64,000 nt of DNA from Euglena gracilis (lineage: Eukaryota > Euglenida > Euglenophyceae > Euglenales): contig CP154957.1 of NCBI GenBank assembly GCA_039621445.1, positions 24,900,938 to 24,964,937 on the forward strand. The letters run 5' to 3'. A program made the translations under genes and the position numbers. Positions within the stretch are counted from its first letter, which is position 1. Each line of letters opens with the position of its first letter. Positions 63,757 through 64,000 of the stretch are shown piece after piece. The notes below the pieces were generated by a model. It did not search any database and was not told the origin of the DNA. It worked only from the letters and a program-made list of their open reading frames with translations.

Positions 63757-64000
63757 TGAGGGGCAGCCAGGGGGAAGGACCCCAGTGATGTGGCTTGGGA
63801 ATCCCCAGACACATTACACCCAGGGGTGCCCCCTTACAAAGCCCTGCAGGCCAGCATTCCCCCTTGGGTCAAGGCAGCAGTCAGCAGAGGGGTATTAAAC
63901 CTGATAAGGGAGGGGATAATGGCAGATCTTCCCCTCTCCCCTCAGATGTCCTTAAAAGTTCCCTTCAAAACCTCCCAGGAAATAATGACTGCCCGGAAAA
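63757..64000 (+). CDS. Partial open frame at right edge, unknown
   Basis: Open from after a TGA near 63757 to the window end, reading SDVAWESPDTLHPGVPPYKA, LQASIPPWVKAAVSRGVLNL and IREGIMADLPLSPQMSLKV. It has helical-looking segments and might be the start of an RT region of another retroelement (possibly DIRS-type, given the left flank), but too little is visible to say. Confidence 0.35.

Overview
This is a eukaryotic nuclear window. It has spliceosomal introns with GT...AG borders and matching phases, a chromodomain Ty3 (gypsy) retrotransposon with LTRs, remnants of a DIRS-type tyrosine-recombinase element, Tc1/mariner-like and other small inverted-repeat elements, and low-complexity introns full of poly(C)/poly(G) runs. 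Host exons are GC-rich at third codon positions. The style fits a repeat-rich alga or other protist, but the sequence does not name the species. No tRNA, rRNA, CRISPR or bacterial operon was seen.

Layout. (1) 1-5576, minus strand: a broken copy of a giant Ty3 element (copy 1). It holds the 3' part of pol (RNase H, integrase, chromodomain) and most of a large extra gene (ORF4), and runs off the left edge. (2) About 5579-35060, plus strand: one host gene in more than 20 short exons. It encodes a protein with a helical N-terminus, a long charged Glu/Arg/Lys helix spread over at least six exons, Ser/Pro/Ala-rich linkers and a Pro/His/Tyr/Met-rich C-terminal part. Its introns contain transposon-like repeats, palindromic satellites and homopolymers. 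(3) 35.1-44.3 kb: repeats, a polypurine block, microsatellites and small inverted-repeat elements, with no gene I can support. (4) 44.4-46.1 kb: a tyrosine-recombinase domain of DIRS type, followed by a decayed inverted copy of itself and five copies of a short repeat in alternating orientation. (5) 46934-63420, plus strand: a nearly complete 16.5 kb Ty3 chromovirus (copy 2). (6) 63421-64000: flanking sequence with an open frame running off the right edge.

Copy 2 reads: 311-bp LTR, two primer-binding-like sites, ORF1 (858 aa, coiled coil), Gag (two CCHC knuckles around an RS-rich region), an in-frame UAG followed by a strong hairpin, protease in the Gag frame, then Pol in another frame (a DIRS-like module, RT, RNase H, integrase, chromodomain), then ORF4 (about 1,650 codons over two frames, unknown function) and ORF5 (179 aa), a purine tract and the 3' LTR. 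Gag and Pol should make and integrate cDNA, and the chromodomain may steer integration toward marked chromatin. ORF1, ORF4 and ORF5 are additions to the usual Ty3 plan. ORF4 is also present in copy 1, so it belongs to the family. I consider this element and its expression signals the most interesting content of the window.
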